From contig PLBZ01000027.1 in assembly GCA_003134675.1 (NCBI GenBank), positions 1 to 13,229 on the forward strand: a stretch of DNA of 13,229 nucleotides. The letters are read 5' to 3'. The notes beneath the pieces are model-generated. The model searched no databases, was not told where the DNA came from, and saw only the letters and a list, made by a program, of their open reading frames with translations. This DNA comes from Solirubrobacterales bacterium. Its GTDB lineage: Bacteria > Actinomycetota > Thermoleophilia > Solirubrobacterales > Solirubrobacteraceae. Every line of letters starts with the position of its first letter. The first letter of the stretch is position 1. Below are positions 1-6,221 of this stretch, piece after piece. The translations under genes and the position numbers were made by a program.

Positions 1-1827
1 CTCGACGGCGAATTCGCCTACGCCGAGCCACTGCGGTTGGCGCTGCAGCAAATCACCTGGGGGCGTCCCAGCCCCTTGCGGGCACCCGAGCAGCAATCGG
101 TCGCGCTCGGCATCACGGCCTCAGCCGGCGGTCACGACCTCTCAGCGCGTTTGGCGAAGGTGGAGACGGCGATCTTCCGCAACAAGACGATCACCTTCGA
201 CTACTACACGATGGAGCGCGACGAGGTGGGCGCGCGCCGCGTCGACCCATATCACCTGCTGTTCCAGGGCGGCCAGTTCTATCTGCTCGGGTATGCGCAC
301 GAGCGCAAGGCGCTACGCGTGTTCCGCTTGTCGCGCATCCGCGGGAAGGTGTCCTACGCGACCAAGGCCGAGCACGATTTCCGCCGCCCGGCGGACTTCG
401 ACCCGCGCGCGTACGCCAACCGCGCGGACTGGCAGCTGGGCGAGGAGCGGGGCGTGGCGGAGGTGTTGATCTCCGAGCGGATCGCCTGGCAGATCGAACG
501 CCACTTCGGCCGCTACGGCGAGCTTCGAGAGGCAGACGACGGCGACAGGATCTTCCTGACCAGCTATTCCAACCTGCGCGGCATCATCTCGTGGGTACTC
601 GGCCTCGGCGCGCACGCGCGCCTGCTGGGTCCGGAGGAGTTGACCGAGGAGTTACAGCGGCGGGTGGAGTCGCTGGAGAAGCACCACAGCGAGGTTCTGC
701 CGGATACGGGAGATGCCGACAGCGCCGGTGGGAAGGCGCACGCCTCCGCACCCGCACGCACATCCAGCCGAGGGGGTGCTGAGGGCGCGAGGAACGGTGA
801 GGGATCCACGGCCCGTGGTGGTGAGACCGCGATCCGGCCGGAGCGCTTCGCACGGTTGGTGACGCTCGCGAGCATCCTGATCCAAGCCGGGCGAGCGGGA
901 GGCGCACAGCCGGGGGGGCTCGGTCGGGTGAAGATCGCCGAGGTGTGCGAGCGGTTGCAGCTCTCGGACGAGGAGCTGCGCGAGGACGTGAACGTCCTGA
1001 ACGTCGTCAACTTCGGCGGCGGCTCGTATGTGCTTTATGCAGAGATCAAGGAGGAGGAGGGCGAGATCGAGGTCGACCCAGAGCCTTACAGCGACAACTT
1101 CGACCGCCCCGCGCGGCTGTTGCCCGTCGAGGCGAAGGCGCTGGTGGCGGCGATCGACCTGATCGGGGAGCACATCCCGGAGGGCTCGCTCACCTCCGCC
1201 CGGGAGAAGATCGTCGCGGCACTCGGCGAGGACCCGATGGAGCAGGGCTTGCAGGTCGCCCACGCCGGAGGCGATGACTCTGAGGTGGCCAGGGTGGTCT
1301 CGACCGCGATCGTCGAGCGGCGGATTATCGAGCTGGAGTATTACAAGGAGAACGAGGACCAGATTGTCGAGCGTAGGGTCGAGCCGTATGCGCTGACGAA
1401 CGGTCGCGAGGGCTGGTACGTGGCGTCGTTTGATCCCGAGCGTGACGCGATGCGTCACTTCCGCCTGGATCGGATCAAGCGCGTGGGCGTCACCGAGGAG
1501 CGCTTCGAGCCGCGGCCGGAGGTCGATCCGGCGGCGGAGGTCGACGGCTGGCTGCGCACGGGCGAGGTCGAGACCTCGCGCGCGGCGCGGGTGCTTGTCT
1601 TTCCTTCACGCGCGCGCTGGGCGCGCGAGGCGCGGCGGGTCGTGGAGGAGCGCGGCGACGGCTCGGTCGTGGTCGAGCTGAGCTTCGCCGGCACCGACTG
1701 GCTGGTGCGGGAGATTCTCAAGGAAGCCGGCGATGCCGCGGTGCTCGAGCCCAAGGACGCGCGAGAGGCAGTGCGCGCGGCGGTGGCAAAGCTGCGCGAG
1801 GCCCACGCCGTGCCGGCTCTGGGATGA
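1..1827 (+). CDS. Fused PafB-PafC-type double WYL-domain transcriptional regulator (5' end outside window)
   Basis: Frame 1 is open from base 1 to the TGA at 1825-1827, giving 608 codons. The TTG at 37 falls inside a folded region, so the true start and the first helix-turn-helix lie upstream of the window. Order seen: a first WYL domain (about nt 150-370, with FYL at 277-285 in place of W-Y-L, followed by the RLSRI strand); a C-terminal extension to about nt 670; a low-complexity Gly/Ala/Ser linker (about 670-830); a second helical DNA-binding part (about 830-1230); a second WYL domain (about 1285-1500, WYV at 1414-1422, then FRLDRI); and a second C-terminal extension. In mycobacteria PafB and PafC are separate, adjacent genes whose products act together as an activator of the LexA/RecA-independent DNA-damage response. 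WYL domains are thought to sense single-stranded nucleic acid. Here the two halves are one chain. The damage-response role is inferred from family only. The PPOX-like gene begins one base after the stop. Confidence 0.85.
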   Translation, partial: LDGEFAYAEPLRLALQQITWGRPSPLRAPEQQSVALGITASAGGHDLSARLAKVETAIFRNKTITFDYYTMERDEVGARRVDPYHLLFQGGQFYLLGYAHERKALRVFRLSRIRGKVSYATKAEHDFRRPADFDPRAYANRADWQLGEERGVAEVLISERIAWQIERHFGRYGELREADDGDRIFLTSYSNLRGIISWVLGLGAHARLLGPEELTEELQRRVESLEKHHSEVLPDTGDADSAGGKAHASAPARTSSRGGAEGARNGEGSTARGGETAIRPERFARLVTLASILIQAGRAGGAQPGGLGRVKIAEVCERLQLSDEELREDVNVLNVVNFGGGSYVLYAEIKEEEGEIEVDPEPYSDNFDRPARLLPVEAKALVAAIDLIGEHIPEGSLTSAREKIVAALGEDPMEQGLQVAHAGGDDSEVARVVSTAIVERRIIELEYYKENEDQIVERRVEPYALTNGREGWYVASFDPERDAMRHFRLDRIKRVGVTEERFEPRPEVDPAAEVDGWLRTGEVETSRAARVLVFPSRARWAREARRVVEERGDGSVVVELSFAGTDWLVREILKEAGDAAVLEPKDAREAVRAAVAKLREAHAVPALG

Positions 1828-1828
1828 T

Positions 1829-2341
1829 GTGAGCCGCCGCGAGCAGATCAAGATGTCAGGCGCGGAGGTCGCAGCGTTTCTGGCCGACGAGCGCATCGTC
1901 ACCTGCGCGACCGTCGGCCCGCAGGGGTGGCCGCACCTGATGCCGCTCTGGTATGTGCTACGCGAGGTGCCCACGGGCGGATCGGCCCCGCCCACCCTGC
2001 GGATCTGGGCGTGGACGTATGGGGCTTCGCAGAAGGTGCGCAATCTCGAACGTGATCCCCGCGCGACGTTGCTCCTCGAGGCGGCGGAGGAGTACCAGGA
2101 GTTGCGCGGAGTGATGCTCGAGTGCGACGTGGTCATCCATCGCGAGCTCGAGCTGGTGGCTGTGTTGGGTGGGGAGATCCTGCTTGCAAACTCGGTCCCG
2201 CGCGGTGAGCAGCCGCCGGCGACGTTGCCGGCAGAGATGCGCGATGTGGTCTCTGCCCAGGCGGCCAAGCGCGTGGGGCTCGAGTTCATCGAGCGTCGCC
2301 GGGCGAGTTGGGATCATCGCAAGCTCGGCGGCCTCTACTGA
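1829..2341 (+). CDS. Pyridoxamine 5'-phosphate oxidase-fold (FMN- or F420-binding) protein
   Basis: A 170-residue protein of the PPOX-like split-barrel superfamily. I chose the GTG at 1829 because it yields the N-terminus SRREQIKM, which is typical of actinobacterial members, and it sits one base after the preceding stop. An in-frame ATG at 1853 is the alternative and would remove eight residues. Visible family marks are the first strands (IVTCATVGPQGWPHLMPLWY, residues 23-42) and the cofactor/dimer segment SQKVRNLERDPRATLLLE (residues 67-84). An insertion of about 12 residues rich in Pro, Gly and Thr (about 46-57) lies between two strands. Related proteins bind FMN or F420 as dimers and reduce or oxidise small molecules, but the substrate cannot be read from the sequence. 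No clear Shine-Dalgarno site precedes the GTG, so translation is probably coupled to the upstream WYL gene. The family assignment is firm and the cofactor is uncertain. Confidence 0.85.
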   Translation: MSRREQIKMSGAEVAAFLADERIVTCATVGPQGWPHLMPLWYVLREVPTGGSAPPTLRIWAWTYGASQKVRNLERDPRATLLLEAAEEYQELRGVMLECDVVIHRELELVAVLGGEILLANSVPRGEQPPATLPAEMRDVVSAQAAKRVGLEFIERRRASWDHRKLGGLY

Positions 2342-2347
2342 CCTCCG

Positions 2348-2367
2348 AGCTGGCCGGGGGCCGTGCT
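2348..2367. terminator. Possible weak hairpin between converging genes
   Basis: The 31 bp between the converging stops of the PPOX-like gene (2341) and the first lipoprotein (2373) holds a GGCC-GGG-GGCC inverted repeat (2352-2362), extended imperfectly by AGC at 2348-2350 and GCT at 2365-2367. There is no T-tract on either side, so this is not a textbook intrinsic terminator. Its position is the main argument for a terminator role. Confidence 0.25.
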
Positions 2368-2372
2368 GAGCC

Positions 2373-2786
2373 TTATTCGCCGTCTGGCACGACTTTCCAG
2401 CTGCCTTCCGCGTAAACGGCCGCGAAGAGCTTTGATGTGCCGCTGGGTCGCTGGTACACCGCCTGGTTGCCCGATAGTTCAATCGCGCCACCAGCTACAA
2501 AGGCCTTCGGATTTTTAGGGTAGGGGTAGTTGCCTTCCTTGACCTTCGCGGCACAAGCGGCGATCGTTTCGCCGTATTCCCGAACCAGGGCGGGGGCGAA
2601 GAGTTCGCATTGCTTCTTGGTGTCGTGAGCTTCCAGGGCTGAGCGGATTTCCTCTCTGAGAGCTTCGACTCCCTGCGTCCCCGGATTCTTCAGAGTCGAA
2701 GACGAGCCGCTTCCGCAACCCGCAAGCGCGCTGCCCACGAAGGCTGCGGTTATCACCAGTCCCCCTACGCGGTGTGCGAGCCGCAT
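2373..2786 (-). CDS. Small secreted lipoprotein with two conserved cysteines, function unknown
   Basis: A 137-residue protein read from ATG at 2786 to TAA at 2373. The N-terminus is a lipoprotein signal peptide: charged MRLAHR, a hydrophobic stretch, then a lipobox ALAGC with the lipidated cysteine at residue 24. A Gly/Ser-rich tether follows. The mature domain contains Cys60 and Cys78 (C-x17-C), which could form a disulfide outside the cytoplasm, and it ends in a strand with SWKV. The overall plan is a helical start followed by strands ending in a Trp-Lys motif. It resembles small NTF2-like or similar alpha/beta lipoproteins, but I do not recognise the family with certainty. A second protein with the same plan lies at 5792-6214. 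The start is divergent from rmlA with 18 bp between them and no Shine-Dalgarno site; the predicted transcript begins at the A of the ATG. Confidence 0.8.
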   Translation of the reverse strand: MRLAHRVGGLVITAAFVGSALAGCGSGSSSTLKNPGTQGVEALREEIRSALEAHDTKKQCELFAPALVREYGETIAACAAKVKEGNYPYPKNPKAFVAGGAIELSGNQAVYQRPSGTSKLFAAVYAEGSWKVVPDGE

Positions 2787-2789
2787 GTC

Positions 2790-2805
2790 TATATCTTACT
2801 GGCAG
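2790..2805. promoter_or_regulatory. Candidate symmetric bidirectional promoter with overlapping -10 boxes
   Basis: The 18 bp between the two divergent start codons contain an AT-rich island. On the plus strand TATCTT (2792-2797) matches TANNNT, and its expected transcription start falls at 2804-2805, at the GTG chosen for rmlA. On the minus strand TAAGAT (2798 back to 2793) also matches TANNNT, and its expected start is 2786, the A of the lipoprotein ATG. The two hexamers share five base pairs. I see no convincing -35 hexamer on either strand. Both genes also lack a Shine-Dalgarno sequence, which fits leaderless messages, common in actinobacteria. This was read by eye and is an inference about function. 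Confidence 0.55.
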
Positions 2806-3905
2806 TGCAGCCGCTCAAGGGACTGATCCTCTCCGGGGGCAAGGGTACGCGTCTGCGCCCGATTACGCATACGAGTGCCAAGCAGCTCGTGCCGGTCGCC
2901 AATAAGCCCGTGCTGTTCTATGGGATCGAGGCGATGGCTCAGGCGGGAATCGAGGAGGTCGGGATCATCATCGCTCCGGAGACCGGTCAGGAGATCCGCG
3001 AAGCGGCCGGTGACGGTTCCAAGTTCGGGATCGAGATCACCTATGTCGTGCAGGACGAGCCGCTTGGTCTGGCCCATGCGGTGCTGACCGCCGAGCCGTT
3101 CCTGGGCGAGAGCCCGTTTGTGATGTATCTGGGTGACAACCTCCTGCAGGGCGGGATCTCCGACTTGGTGGCGGCCTTCCGCGAGCACGAGCCGGATGCC
3201 CTGATCCTGCTGACCCCCGTGCCTGACCCTGAGAATTTTGGTGTTGCCGAGCTTGCGGTGCCAGATGCGGCCACCCCTGGCGAGCCGGGTCGCGTGGTGC
3301 GCTTGGTCGAGAAGCCCGAGAAGCCCGCCACCGACCTGGCGCTGGTGGGCGTGTATATGTTCACCGCTGGTATCCACGAGGCTGCCCGTGCGATCGAGCC
3401 TTCGGCCCGTGGGGAGCTGGAGATCACTGATGCGATCCAGCATCTTGTGGATGGTGGGCTGAGGGTCGAGCCGCATATCGTGCGGGGTTGGTGGAAGGAC
3501 ACTGGGCGTCTTGAGGACATGTTGGAGGCCAACCGGCTGATTCTCGACAACCTGACCGAGCGAGTGGAGGGCGAGCTGATCGACTCCCAGGTGGATGGGC
3601 GCGTGGTGATCGAGGCGGGCGCTCGTCTGGAGCGCACGACCGTGCGCGGGCCTGCGGTGATCGGCGCGGGGGCACAGCTGTGCGACTGCTACATCGGCCC
3701 CTACACGGCGATCGGCGAGAACTGCTCGATCTCGGGCGCCGAGGTCGAGCACTCGATCCTGCTCGCCGGCTGCACCGTCTCAGACCTCGACGGCCGGATG
3801 GAGTCCTCGCTGCTCGGGCGCAACGTCACCGTACGCCGCGGCGACCGCCAGCCACGTGCGTACCGCTTCATGGTCGGGGACAACTCCGACATCTCGATCC
3901 TGTGA
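2805..3905 (+). CDS. rmlA: Glucose-1-phosphate thymidylyltransferase, long form (RmlA/StrD-like)
   Basis: A 366-residue cytoplasmic nucleotidyltransferase that couples dTTP and glucose 1-phosphate to give dTDP-glucose and pyrophosphate, the first step of dTDP-sugar synthesis. The catalytic domain begins with GGKGTRLRP (residues 11-19, nucleotide-binding loop and catalytic Arg16). K26 follows in the SAKQLVPVANKP segment, then the metal-binding LGD (109-111), EKP (169-171) and WWKDTG (229-234). After about residue 255 the chain forms hexapeptide-like left-handed beta-helix turns. This makes it the long class found in actinobacteria and antibiotic-sugar clusters, larger than the roughly 290-residue enterobacterial RmlA. 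I chose the GTG at 2805 because it places the glycine-rich loop at the usual distance and coincides with a predicted transcription start. The GTG at 2772 would read through the start of the divergent lipoprotein. The stop overlaps the rmlD start by 4 nt (GTGA). A uridylyltransferase activity is less likely. Confidence 0.93.
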   Translation: MQPLKGLILSGGKGTRLRPITHTSAKQLVPVANKPVLFYGIEAMAQAGIEEVGIIIAPETGQEIREAAGDGSKFGIEITYVVQDEPLGLAHAVLTAEPFLGESPFVMYLGDNLLQGGISDLVAAFREHEPDALILLTPVPDPENFGVAELAVPDAATPGEPGRVVRLVEKPEKPATDLALVGVYMFTAGIHEAARAIEPSARGELEITDAIQHLVDGGLRVEPHIVRGWWKDTGRLEDMLEANRLILDNLTERVEGELIDSQVDGRVVIEAGARLERTTVRGPAVIGAGAQLCDCYIGPYTAIGENCSISGAEVEHSILLAGCTVSDLDGRMESSLLGRNVTVRRGDRQPRAYRFMVGDNSDISIL

Positions 3906-4786
3906 GGCTGCTTGTCACAGGCGCGCTGGGGATGCTCGGCCACGACGTGATGCGGGCCGGTGAGCGGGCCGGCCACGAGCTGGTTCCCGTCGACCTGCCC
4001 GAGCTAGACATCACCGACGCGGACGGGGTGGGTGCGCTCCTGGAGCGCCTGAAGGGTGAGCCGGGAGGCCTCGACGGGATCGTCAACTGCGCCGCCTGGA
4101 CCGACGTCGACGGGGCCGAGTCCAAGCAGGAGGCTGCCCATGCCGTGAATGCCGTCGGCGCAGGGGTGCTGGCGAGCGAGGCGGCCAACGCCGGCGTCCC
4201 TCTTCTGCACATCTCGACGGACTACGTCTTCGATGGCGTCGCACCGCTCGACGCGGACGGCAATCCGCGCTCCTACCTGGAGTCCGACCCGACCAGGCCC
4301 AGGTCGGTCTATGGCTCGACGAAGCTGGAAGGCGAGCAACTGGTGCTCGCGGCCTCTCGTGCCCACACGGTCGTCCGGACCGCGTGGCTGTACGGGGTTC
4401 ACGGGAACAACTTCGTCGCCACGATGCTGCGCCTGGCGGGCGAAAGGGACTCGGTCCAGGTCGTCACCGATCAGGTCGGCTCGCCCACCTGGTCCGGGCA
4501 CCTCGCTCCGGCCGTGCTCGGGCTGCTGGAGCGCGGGGTCGCCGGCCTCGTGCATATGACCGGAGGCGGTCAGGTCTCCTGGAACGGCTTCACCCAGGAG
4601 ATCTATCGTCAGGCTGAGATCGACTGCCGGGTCGACCCCACGACAAGCGACCAGTTCGTTCGTCCCGCCCCCCGTCCCGCCTGGTCGGCCCTGGAGTCCG
4701 AACGCGACGACGTGATCCCGCTGCCGCCCTGGCAGGACGGCCTGGCGGGGTATCTCGCGGCGCGGGATGGGATGATGCGCTCATGA
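3902..4786 (+). CDS. rmlD: dTDP-4-dehydrorhamnose reductase (RmlD)
   Basis: A 294-residue cytoplasmic short-chain dehydrogenase/reductase of the extended type. It reduces dTDP-4-keto-L-rhamnose to dTDP-L-rhamnose with NAD(P)H. The Rossmann dinucleotide loop reads GALGMLG (residues 7-13), with Ala-Leu where many homologues have Gly-x. Next come NCAAWTDVDGAE (62-73), STDYVFDG (105-112) and the catalytic YGSTK (Tyr137, Lys141). The substrate-side motifs RTAWLYG and TDQVGSPTW follow, and near the C-terminus RPAPRPAWSAL, typical of RmlD. The GTG start at 3902 overlaps the rmlA stop in a GTGA and gives the standard N-terminus RLLVTG. The frame stays open far upstream inside rmlA, but that extension is not protein-like. 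Its stop overlaps the rmlB ATG by 4 nt, so the three genes should be translationally coupled. Confidence 0.93.
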   Translation: MRLLVTGALGMLGHDVMRAGERAGHELVPVDLPELDITDADGVGALLERLKGEPGGLDGIVNCAAWTDVDGAESKQEAAHAVNAVGAGVLASEAANAGVPLLHISTDYVFDGVAPLDADGNPRSYLESDPTRPRSVYGSTKLEGEQLVLAASRAHTVVRTAWLYGVHGNNFVATMLRLAGERDSVQVVTDQVGSPTWSGHLAPAVLGLLERGVAGLVHMTGGGQVSWNGFTQEIYRQAEIDCRVDPTTSDQFVRPAPRPAWSALESERDDVIPLPPWQDGLAGYLAARDGMMRS

Positions 4787-5787
4787 GACTTCTCGTCTGC
4801 GGCGGCGCCGGCTTCATCGGCTCGACCTTCGCCCGTCAGCGCCTGCGCGAGCACGGCGATGAGGTGACGGTGCTCGACAAGCTCACCTACGCCGGCCGCG
4901 AGGAGAACTTCCATGACTTCGCCGAGGATCCCCGCTTCCGCTTCGTACGCGGGGGCATCGAGGACCCGGCGGCGGTGGCGGAGGCGATCCAGGCGGGCTC
5001 GCCGGAGGCGATCGTCAACTTCGCGGCCGAGACGCACGTCGACCGCTCGATCGCCGAGCCGGATGCGTTCGTGACCACGCACGCGCTCGGCACCTACGTG
5101 CTGCTGGAGGCCGCGCGCGAGCACGAGCTGCGCTACCTGCAGGTCTCGACCGACGAGGTGTACGGCTCGATCGAGCAGGGCACGTTCACAGAGGAGAGCC
5201 CGTTGTGCCCGTCATCGCCCTACTCGGCGACGAAGACCGGCGCGGACCTGCTCGTGCAGAGCTACTTCCACACCTACGGGCTGCCGGCGGTGATCTGCCG
5301 CGGCTCGAACAACTACGGCCCCTACCAGTACCCGGAGAAGTTGATCCCGCTGATGATCCTCAATGCCCTGCACGGCGACCTCTTGCCGGTCTATGGCGAT
5401 GGGATGCAGGTGCGCAACTGGATTCACTGCAGCGACTTCGCGCGGGCGATCGGCCAGGTGCTGGAGAGCGGCGCGGCGGGCGAGGTCTACAACGCCGGGG
5501 GCCCCGACGAGGAGGCCAACATGACCGTCGTGGAGCGCATCATCGAGCTGACCGGCGCCAGCGAGTCACAGATCGAATACGTCAAAGACCGGCCTGGGCA
5601 CGACCGCCGCTACTCACTTTCCTCAGAGAAGGTCAGGGCCCTGGGCTGGGAGCCCCGCGTGCGCTTCCAAGAGGGCCTAGAGGAAACCGTTGCGTGGTAT
5701 CGCGAGAACGCTTGGTGGTGGGAGCCGATTCGCTCAGGCGACTACCGGGCGTACTACGAGCGCCAGTACGGCCGCGCGCTGAGCTGA
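4783..5787 (+). CDS. rmlB: dTDP-glucose 4,6-dehydratase (RmlB)
   Basis: A 334-residue extended SDR enzyme that converts dTDP-glucose to dTDP-4-keto-6-deoxyglucose using tightly bound NAD+. This is the branch point for rhamnose and many other 6-deoxysugars. Visible motifs are GGAGFIGS (7-14, NAD loop), the AAETHVDRSI segment (81-90), STDEVYG (122-128, carrying the Asp-Glu acid/base pair of the dehydratase), YSATK (Tyr147, Lys151), SNNYGPYQYPEKLIP (175-189) and DRPGHDRRY near the C-terminus. Length and motifs are standard, with nothing missing. The ATG at 4783 lies in an ATGA overlap with the rmlD stop. The gene ends at 5787, only 4 bp from the stop of the converging second lipoprotein, so there is hardly room for a terminator outside coding sequence. 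Confidence 0.95.
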   Translation: MRLLVCGGAGFIGSTFARQRLREHGDEVTVLDKLTYAGREENFHDFAEDPRFRFVRGGIEDPAAVAEAIQAGSPEAIVNFAAETHVDRSIAEPDAFVTTHALGTYVLLEAAREHELRYLQVSTDEVYGSIEQGTFTEESPLCPSSPYSATKTGADLLVQSYFHTYGLPAVICRGSNNYGPYQYPEKLIPLMILNALHGDLLPVYGDGMQVRNWIHCSDFARAIGQVLESGAAGEVYNAGGPDEEANMTVVERIIELTGASESQIEYVKDRPGHDRRYSLSSEKVRALGWEPRVRFQEGLEETVAWYRENAWWWEPIRSGDYRAYYERQYGRALS

Positions 5788-5796
5788 GCTCTCAGC
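5783..5796. terminator. Small palindrome at converging stop codons
   Basis: GCTGAG (5783-5788) and CTCAGC (5791-5796) form a perfect inverted repeat around a 2-base centre; in practice this folds as a 5-bp stem with a 4-nt loop. It spans the rmlB stop (5785-5787) and the stop of the opposing lipoprotein gene (5792-5794). It could act as a weak bidirectional terminator, but there is no T-tract and the stem is short. Confidence 0.25.
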
Positions 5797-6214
5797 CCAA
5801 TCCCGAGATCTTCCACTTCCCAGCTTCCTTTAGGAGGGTGAGCGTGCTGAGCCGCTTCTTGCCGGCATAGGTGCTCTTCACTTGGGCGCTCGCACTCGTG
5901 CCCCGCAGCTGGATGGACTGGATCGTCAGTTCGGGGGTGTCTACCTCTGAGAGCTGATCTTTTACCGCTTGTGTGCAGCCACCACGCGCCGCACTCAGGC
6001 GCGTGGTCACGGCGCTCGAGAGCTCCTCCGTGCAGATCTTCTTCGCTTCGCCCGCCGTCGCCTCGCTCTGAAGGTTTGCGATCACCTGCGCGACCGTATG
6101 GCTTTCGCCTTTGAATGAGCTAGAGGACGTGGTGCTCGCGCAGGCAGCCACGCCGACCGCGAGCAGCGGGGCTAGCAGCAGTGCGAGGGCGCGCTTGATC
6201 GGGATCCTGACCAC
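5792..6214 (-). CDS. Small secreted lipoprotein with two conserved cysteines, relative of the one at 2373-2786
   Basis: A 140-residue protein read from GTG at 6214 to TGA at 5792. The signal peptide runs from basic residues (RIPIKR) through a Leu/Ala-rich core to the lipobox VAAC, with lipidated Cys25 and a Ser/Thr-rich tether after it. Cys61 and Cys80 (C-x18-C) sit at nearly the same positions as Cys60 and Cys78 of the other lipoprotein. Shared marks include KK before the first cysteine, a VK shortly after the second, a strand ending near residues 104-115, and a closing GKWKI. I infer that the two are distant paralogues with the same fold, anchored outside the cytoplasmic membrane. Function is unknown. 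An AGGG five bases before the GTG is a plausible ribosome site. The start lies 7 nt after the IclR stop, so the two genes probably share a transcript. Confidence 0.8.
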   Translation of the reverse strand: MVRIPIKRALALLLAPLLAVGVAACASTTSSSSFKGESHTVAQVIANLQSEATAGEAKKICTEELSSAVTTRLSAARGGCTQAVKDQLSEVDTPELTIQSIQLRGTSASAQVKSTYAGKKRLSTLTLLKEAGKWKISGLG

Positions 6215-6221
6215 GACTGCC

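Noticed and set aside
37..39. TTG as start of the WYL regulator
   Set aside because: The frame is open from base 1, and a start at 37 would leave the first WYL domain without its DNA-binding domain. The gene is better read as truncated by the window edge.
806..818. CCACGG-C-CCGTGG palindrome in the linker of the WYL regulator
   Set aside because: Short and within low-complexity GC-rich coding DNA; not distinguishable from chance, although it sits in a linker like the lhr repeats.
652..1458. A 268-codon minus-strand open frame opposite the WYL regulator
   Set aside because: Leu/Arg/Asp-rich translation typical of a complementary-strand shadow; the WYL protein is well supported on the plus strand.
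2772..2774. Upstream GTG as start of rmlA
   Set aside because: It would add 11 residues not typical of RmlA and overlap the first codons of the divergent lipoprotein. GTG 2805 fits both the family and the predicted transcription start.
2796..3752. A 318-codon minus-strand open frame opposite rmlA
   Set aside because: No recognisable domain, and the plus strand carries the full set of RmlA motifs.
3680..3901. N-terminal extension of rmlD inside rmlA
   Set aside because: The extension is Arg/Pro-rich frame noise within rmlA. The Rossmann fold begins right after the GTG at 3902.
3908..3917. TTGTCACAGG as a PafBC-type damage promoter element
   Set aside because: It lies inside the rmlD coding start, matches the RecA-NDp type motif only partly, and no suitably spaced -10 box with a gene start follows.
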